A stretch of DNA of 64,000 nt from Emergomyces orientalis (taxonomy: Eukaryota > Ascomycota > Eurotiomycetes > Onygenales > Ajellomycetaceae): the NCBI GenBank assembly GCA_002110485.1, contig MOWL01000002.1, forward strand, positions 186,001-250,000, given 5' to 3'. The position numbers and the translations under genes were made by a program. This document shows, piece by piece, positions 58,398 through 64,000 of this stretch. Below the pieces are notes generated by a model. The model was not told where the DNA came from. It did no database searches and was given only the letters and a program-made list of their open reading frames with translations. Positions within the stretch are counted from its first letter, which is position 1, and every line of letters begins with the position of its first letter.

Positions 58398-60921
58398 GAC
58401 TGAACGGCTTTCTCTCCTGCTGCAATGCGACTTTCGAACCTAGCCTTCTAGCAAATCATAGAGATGCTAGAAGCTGTCACAATATCGATTTCCTTGTCGA
58501 AAATAAAGTATAACGAACTGTTGTCGAGAAATGAACAAGCTGTTTCTTGACGGGAAGTTGGCCAGTTCGAGGTGCACGCAGTTTATTCGTAGCTAGGGGG
58601 GTTGGACTCGCAATTGGAAGTAGATAGGGAGAGTCGAAAAATTGAAAGCAATACCTCCAGATACAAGCACAGATGACAGACTGAAGAGCTACATGCTTTG
58701 AAGCAGTGGGGGGCGGGGAGTGGTAGCGGGAGGGCTGTGGAGGAGAGGGTGCGAAGAAACTGAGCAGGCGACGAGAGCGAAGTCTAAATATCCGTCCTTG
58801 GGCTTTGGCACAACGAAAAGCCGCTAGTCCTCGATTCTTCCCCGCGCACCCTCCACAGCCAACAGCCAACATCGCCATAAATTAATGAATGAATTAATGA
58901 ATTAATTTTCTGGATGAACCAAATTATACACCAAACCTTCGCGCTGCGATGACCATGCCACAGCAGGCATTATAATATTATTCAGCACTGCCAGGCCTGC
59001 AGTGGGCGTTTTCCTCTCTTGTCTTCGTTTCGTTCGCGATAGGCCGAAATGTGCCCTTAGACGGAGGGTTACTTTTCTCCTGCGCTTATTATTTCCAGCA
59101 CCAGATCCCTGTAGTATGCTAACTACCTTCTCCCGCCTATGGCTTTGTTCTACATGAGCTATTGCCAGACAACTTCCGGTATGGGTAACCTGCGCCTCTC
59201 TACGCTACTAACCTTGGGACTTCCAGATAGGTGTCTGATAAAATGATCTCATACAGAAGCAGCATTGAAATTAGCGTTAAGTAATATATTTAGGTGAGAG
59301 TGACCCTGTTACCCCAGCGCTGGTTCCTTGCTAACACCGTGTTATTTACATGCTAGAGCTTCCATTTTCCGGATCCTACTCACTTCGAAATCGAGTTCAA
59401 TTGTCTATATATACCTCTTTCCAGCATATGGAGAATGAAGCAGTGGTTGCAATCCAGGAGGTCTGGACTCATTCAACACTCGTTTTGTCCGGAGTAGATC
59501 AGTTAAAATACCTAGGTTCGCAAAATCCATGGCGGAAGTCCCGTTCATATATGGTAGACAATTTGCGGATGGCAGGCGACGGGCTGCTGATACTGTGGGA
59601 CGTATATGGGCTACAAAACGGCATGAAGAGGCCTTTGAGTGCGTTCTCTGCGGTTAGTAATGAAAAGGAAGCCGATCCATCGCCCTCCCCCAAAAAGCAA
59701 CCGGGTTTGCCGTCTTGTTCGACTGCGCGAAAGAATGAACATAGAAACGCTTGCTGGACAGGCCCTGGAGAATCTGGCCTTTTTCAAGCGACAGAGCCTT
59801 CGACGCCTAAAGAGATTCGGCTTGCAACAATTTCCGTGCAGTTAAATATTTTAATTTTCATGGGAAAAAGAGAGAACTCGTCTATTGAAAAAGCGCCATG
59901 TGATGGTTTTGCCCACAACGGCGCGCTGACAATCCGCGACTCATTTCGCCGAAGGACCCCTATCCAATAATAATAATAATAATAATAATAATAATCGATG
60001 GATGGGTCTCTCGCTATTGGTGTGTGTTTTGTAGCTGTTTTGTTGTCTTCCTTTAACACGGAAGGCCCATCGGCAGAACACGTAGGAGGAAGAAGAAAAA
60101 ACGTACTGGGAACTTTGCCACGACGACGACGGCATTTCCCACGCTGTTACTTACTTGGACATGAAGTATTTGGAAGTACATGGACTGCAGATGCGCACAA
60201 ACATACACACATATATAGGAGAAATCTCTTAGAAAAGAACCAGGTAGTCTGGGAATATCCCGTATATAACTAGTATTTGTAGCAACAATCTAATTTCGTC
60301 CTGGCGAGAGAGGGCTTGTTCCCAAAGCGGTTAGTGCGGCTGCCCTCCCATGGGCGCCGTTCAAGGTTTCTGAGCGAGAGAAAGCTCAGTATCAAATCTT
60401 ACCACGGCGACGACAACCACAACTACCACAACCAGTCTCTGCGAAAGGATCACTGTCTTGATTATACACCCAACGGTCGATTTGCTTGTTGCATTCAGCT
60501 ATATTGGATATATTATATTTTATTATATACATATACTAGTATACACGCCTGCATCACTTCTGCCCTGTCGACTTGAGGACACACACCCCCCGTCCATATT
60601 TGTCATCCCGTCGTCTTCTTCGTGCTGGTATGTTCTCTCCCGATCCCTCTCCTGGCAAATCACTGGTTTATCCGCCTATCTTCTTCTGGTTGGACATATA
60701 TATATATAAACGATGCAGATATATAGTGGGTGATGAATATTCTACTGACTTCGTGGTTCTTCTCTCCAGTTCGATTTTGACATCCCTATCCTTCCACGTT
60801 CCCCTCTCTCCCTCCCTCCTTACCCTGTAATCGCCCACCGAAACACACACATATCGAAACTTCATCTTGAACCGAGCAACCCTGGATACCTTGTCTGAAA
60901 TTGGATCTACGAGGTTGGAAA
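58398..60921. other. Divergent spacer upstream of the PHD gene and the last gene
   Basis: About 2.5 kb that should contain both promoters. An open frame of 206 codons at 59350-59970 (+) overlaps two other coding-like frames (59529-59657 and 59639-59845) and matches no family I know, so I do not call it a gene. From about 60560 to 60870 the + strand is pyrimidine-rich, consistent with the leader of the downstream gene. Confidence 0.45.
59966..59995 (+). repeat. (AAT)10 microsatellite
   Basis: Ten uninterrupted AAT units in the spacer upstream of the last gene. Confidence 0.95.
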
Positions 60922-63004
60922 ATGGCTGCTACACTGAGTATGTCACCTCCACTTTAGTTGACCCACCATATGCCTGATATTTGGATGGTCTTTTGTGCTG
61001 TGCTGTGCTGTGCTGTGATGTGGTTTGGTGGGAAAGGAAAAAAAATAATTTAAAAAAAAGAAAAAAGAAAAAGGAAAAGATTACAAGACATTTCCCACCT
61101 CACCTGGCCTGGGGAGCATTATGAAAACCATAGACAAATCCGGTTGCTTCAATTTTGTGATCTTTGGATGCTGATGCGGTCATCTCGTAGGCGGGACGTA
61201 TACTTCCGTTCCTGACACTCCATCTCCTGTTTTTCCAGATCGTTTGATCCGCCCCTTGCCGAAGCGCCCCATCCGCTCTCGCCTATCTCCCGAGGCTGCT
61301 GAGTCTATACTATACCCGCCCGCCCCGCCTGCCACCCAGGTTTTCTATGGTTCCTATTCTGGGAATGGCGATGTCGTAAATGATGCCAAGGTTTATGTGC
61401 AACAGACCAATTACGGTCACGAACACAGCCCTGAAGGCGACCACCACCATCCATACGACGATGGCGTAGACAGTGGTGATGAAGATGGCCCCGTGGTTGT
61501 CCGTAGGAGCGGAGGTTTTCATCGATCGTCCTTGTCACCCACAGGTGAAACCCGGCAAAAATACGTCAAACATCTGGAAGACACGCCAACCAAAACGTCT
61601 TTGTCTGGGCCCGACGGCTATGATGCATTTGAGAATACGAACAATAAAAAGAAAAGGAAAATACCGACGTCCGGCAATCCTGGGAATCATTCGAATATAT
61701 CAGCGGATATGGTGACCATGGGCATTTCGACGAATGGCGGGAATGCTGCGTCTCTAGATGACGGGAGTGGTACTGGCTCGTATTATGGAACCGGGAATCC
61801 CGCTTCACCTGCGGGGAATGGCATATCAGGGCCCGGAAGAGGGCGTTATGGACGCAATGCTGGTCGTACGGTCAGCGGAAGGACGCCGCTCGCTGCCCAT
61901 AACCCTAACGTTTGGCTAGGGGGCCGATCTGGAACTGGACGCAAGGAAGTTGCAACTTCCATTGGCCAGGAATCAATTGGTATAGCTTGACTTCACCTAC
62001 ATTTTTGTCTTCTTCCAGAATTGGGACATATATGCTGACACAGTCAAGGTGAATTCACTCATCACTCTGATCAAGGAATCATTTCTGCGGCTATAGCCAA
62101 TGCGGCAGCCCTTTCATCGTCAGCGCCGCAGGGACAAAATAATACGAGCTTGTTAGACCAGACAAGAAAGTCCTCTCCGACAAAAACACAATTTACCTTC
62201 ACCTGCGAATCTGATTCATCCAAAGGCATGGCCTGGCAAACCCAGAACTCCTATTCAATCCAACAACAACATCGGGCGGGTAACCAGCCACTTTCTGCAA
62301 TGTCACCTGGTCAAAAGGGGTTCTCAACCCAGGGAACGCAGACGAGCCCGAATATGGCGTCCCAAGGAAATCACCAAGGTCAGACACAAGCTCAGCATCC
62401 TTCTCAAAGCGGGCAGAATGCCACCTCGGGCAAGAAGACGCGACGATCCACCAGCAGTATTTATGCTCTGGCTGCTCGTCAACGTCGACTACAACAACAG
62501 TATGCGAACCTCCACCACCCACCGAACATCGATGAGATATGGATATGCGAGTTCTGCGAATATGAAAGCATTTTCGGCCGGCCCCCGGAGGCGTTGATCA
62601 GACAGTATGAAATTAAAGACCGGAAGGAGCGCCGTCGGCTAGCAGAAAAGAGGAGATTGCTTGAAAAGGCCAAGATGAAAGGTCGTAAGGGTAAAAAGGC
62701 TACTAAGAATGCTGCCAAAGCCGCAGCTGCACAGCAATCTGCACATCAGCAAGGACATGACCGACAACAATACCCCCCCACCGGAGATCACGACCCCACG
62801 GACCAAGGAGGAGGGCTTGGTGACGATTATTTAGGCGATGAGTACGAAGACGAAGTTTCAGCACAGACCACACATCCTGCTCCTCCGGTACTTCAACTTG
62901 GCACTGTCAAACAAGCAATACCAGCCAGCAACCACCCCAAAGCAGGTGCGGTGGGCACATCAGCCAAAGGTGAAGCCGGGGGCGGAACTGGCCGTGTTGG
63001 GTGA
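60922..63004 (+). CDS. Conserved basic fungal protein of unknown function
   Basis: Three exons: 60922-60937 (MAATL plus one base), 61239-61979, 62049-63004, giving 570 residues; the junctions are GT-AG and phase-consistent. Exon 2 starts NRLIRPLPKRPIRSRLSPEAAESIL, and the middle is Gly/Asn/Ser-rich. The best-conserved looking part is in exon 3: STSSIYALAARQRRLQQQYAN, then EIWICEFCEYESIFGRPPEALIRQYE, followed by a long run of charged residues (KDRKERRRLAEKRRLLEKAKMKGRKGKKATK) that predicts a helix or nuclear localisation signal. The C-E-F-C pair could be half of a zinc site, but no second pair is obvious nearby. The C-terminus is Pro/Gly-rich and acidic. I recognise the pattern as a fungal conserved hypothetical and give no function. 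A nuclear role is suggested only by the basic region. Confidence 0.85.
60994..61016 (+). repeat. (TGCTG)n short tandem repeat in intron 1 of the last gene
   Basis: Four to five copies of a 5-base unit (TGCTG/GTGCT) inside the 301-base first intron. Confidence 0.85.
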
Positions 63005-64000
63005 TGGCTCGCGGTGTGGCGTGGCATCACTAGACATGTGGAGGTGTTGTCAGGGTACTTTTTTGGACGAGAGCAGCCGCAATTGATATCGCAATTCACT
63101 CCCTCCTCTTCTTCCTTCTCCTCCTATCCCGAAGAAGGACCTCCAGAGCAACCACGTTGTCTGCTGCGCCACATTGTCCCCTCGTCATCATCCTTCCACC
63201 TCATGCTTGTTACCGGGGGAGCTTTCTCCTTGCTCCGTTTTTGTTTTTTTTTGGTACATTTCCCATTCTCCCCCCATAGATAAAGTTACCCCTTTTTGTG
63301 TTCCCTTGTCTTCTCTCTGTTTCCCCATCCCTTCATGTGCAGAACCAACATATTTTTGTATCAATGAACCATCCCCGCTCATGTTATTTTTTTCATTTTT
63401 TTCATTTTTTCGCTTCTTTCTTCCTTTTAGGTATCCTTTTTCGTTTCTTCGTCATCCCTTTTGCATGGCATTTGGCAATCACTTTCCCCCTTAGCACTAA
63501 ACCCCCCATCTCTTTTGGCACATTGACATTTCTGTTGGTTTGCCGTCAACTTTTTTCATACACTCTTATAGGCATCTTGAACACACACAAACGCACAGCA
63601 GGAGTATTTATCATATCAGCCTATAACGTACATATACAGTTATTTCTTTTTTTCCTTATCTTTCCTTCCTCTTTTTATTATTGACTGCGGGGAACTGTAC
63701 AGCTTTAGCGACCATTTTGTTCTGTCAAAACGACGCGAGCGGAGGATATTATCCTTTTTTTTTAAGCTGCGAGCTGCAAGCTTCGGTTATACGCTTATTG
63801 GGTTTGCCAACACAGGTAGAGGGCCTTTTTCCCCCTCGTGTCTGTGAAGTTCCGCCCCTAGAAAGGAAGGAAAGAAGGAAGAAGATTTTTGACCATTATC
63901 TTTTCCTCTTCGATTTTTTCTTTTTCATTTTTTTGGCTGGGGTGCTTTTTATTTTATTTTATTTATTTCTCTTTTTCTTCTGTTCTCGTCTCGAATATCC
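63005..64000. other. 3' flank of the last gene, no gene seen
   Basis: Strongly pyrimidine-rich on the + strand with several T runs. The first few hundred bases probably form the 3' UTR of the preceding gene. No supported coding region lies before the window end. Confidence 0.55.

Noticed and set aside
60320..60375. tRNA-like stretch with GTTCAAGG
   Set aside because: The proposed T-arm and anticodon stems do not pair, and no acceptor stem closes it.

Overview
The window is nuclear DNA of a filamentous ascomycete (Pezizomycotina). The strongest marker is a complete Woronin-body HEX1 gene whose product ends in the peroxisomal signal SRL. Woronin bodies occur only in filamentous ascomycetes. 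Genes carry several short GT-AG introns, often with CTAAC- or CTGAC-like branch sites, and spacers are long and pyrimidine-rich. A Medusa-type regulator, a BtgC-type GH17 glucanase and a Cti6-type PHD protein fit a eurotiomycete, perhaps Onygenales; that finer placement is inference. No rRNA, convincing tRNA, CRISPR or intact transposon was seen.

Layout, left to right. 1-9.1 kb holds no convincing gene. 9.1-14.2 kb: five-exon medusa-like developmental regulator (+) with a first intron of about 1.9 kb and a CT-rich leader. 17.6-24.6 kb: three oxidative genes, namely a secreted intradiol dioxygenase (-), a secreted tyrosinase (+) and a short-chain dehydrogenase (-). 26.4 kb: GNAT acetyltransferase (-). 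29-31.4 kb: membrane-anchored GH17 beta-1,3-glucanase (+). 33.8-36.1 kb: convergent isochorismatase-like hydrolase (+) and SRR1-domain protein (-). 38.5-39.5 kb: BIM1/X325-like copper protein with a GPI-type tail (+). 40.8-42.1 kb: epoxide-hydrolase-like alpha/beta hydrolase (-). 43.6-48.1 kb: very large disordered Ser/Pro-rich protein (+). 50.3-51.6 kb: HEX1 (+). 53.4-54.2 kb: decayed APH-family kinase pseudogene (+). 56.1-58.4 kb: Cti6-like PHD-finger protein (-). 60.9-63.0 kb: conserved basic fungal protein of unknown function (+).

Two themes recur. One is the cell surface and secreted chemistry: glucanase, BIM1-like protein, tyrosinase and dioxygenase. The other is development and chromatin: medusa, Cti6 and HEX1. 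The dioxygenase, tyrosinase and dehydrogenase could act on phenolics together, but they are on alternating strands with separate promoters and no core biosynthetic enzyme lies nearby, so this is a hypothesis only. Exon boundaries were set by hand from splice consensus, reading-phase continuity and family knowledge. No alignment or database search was run.
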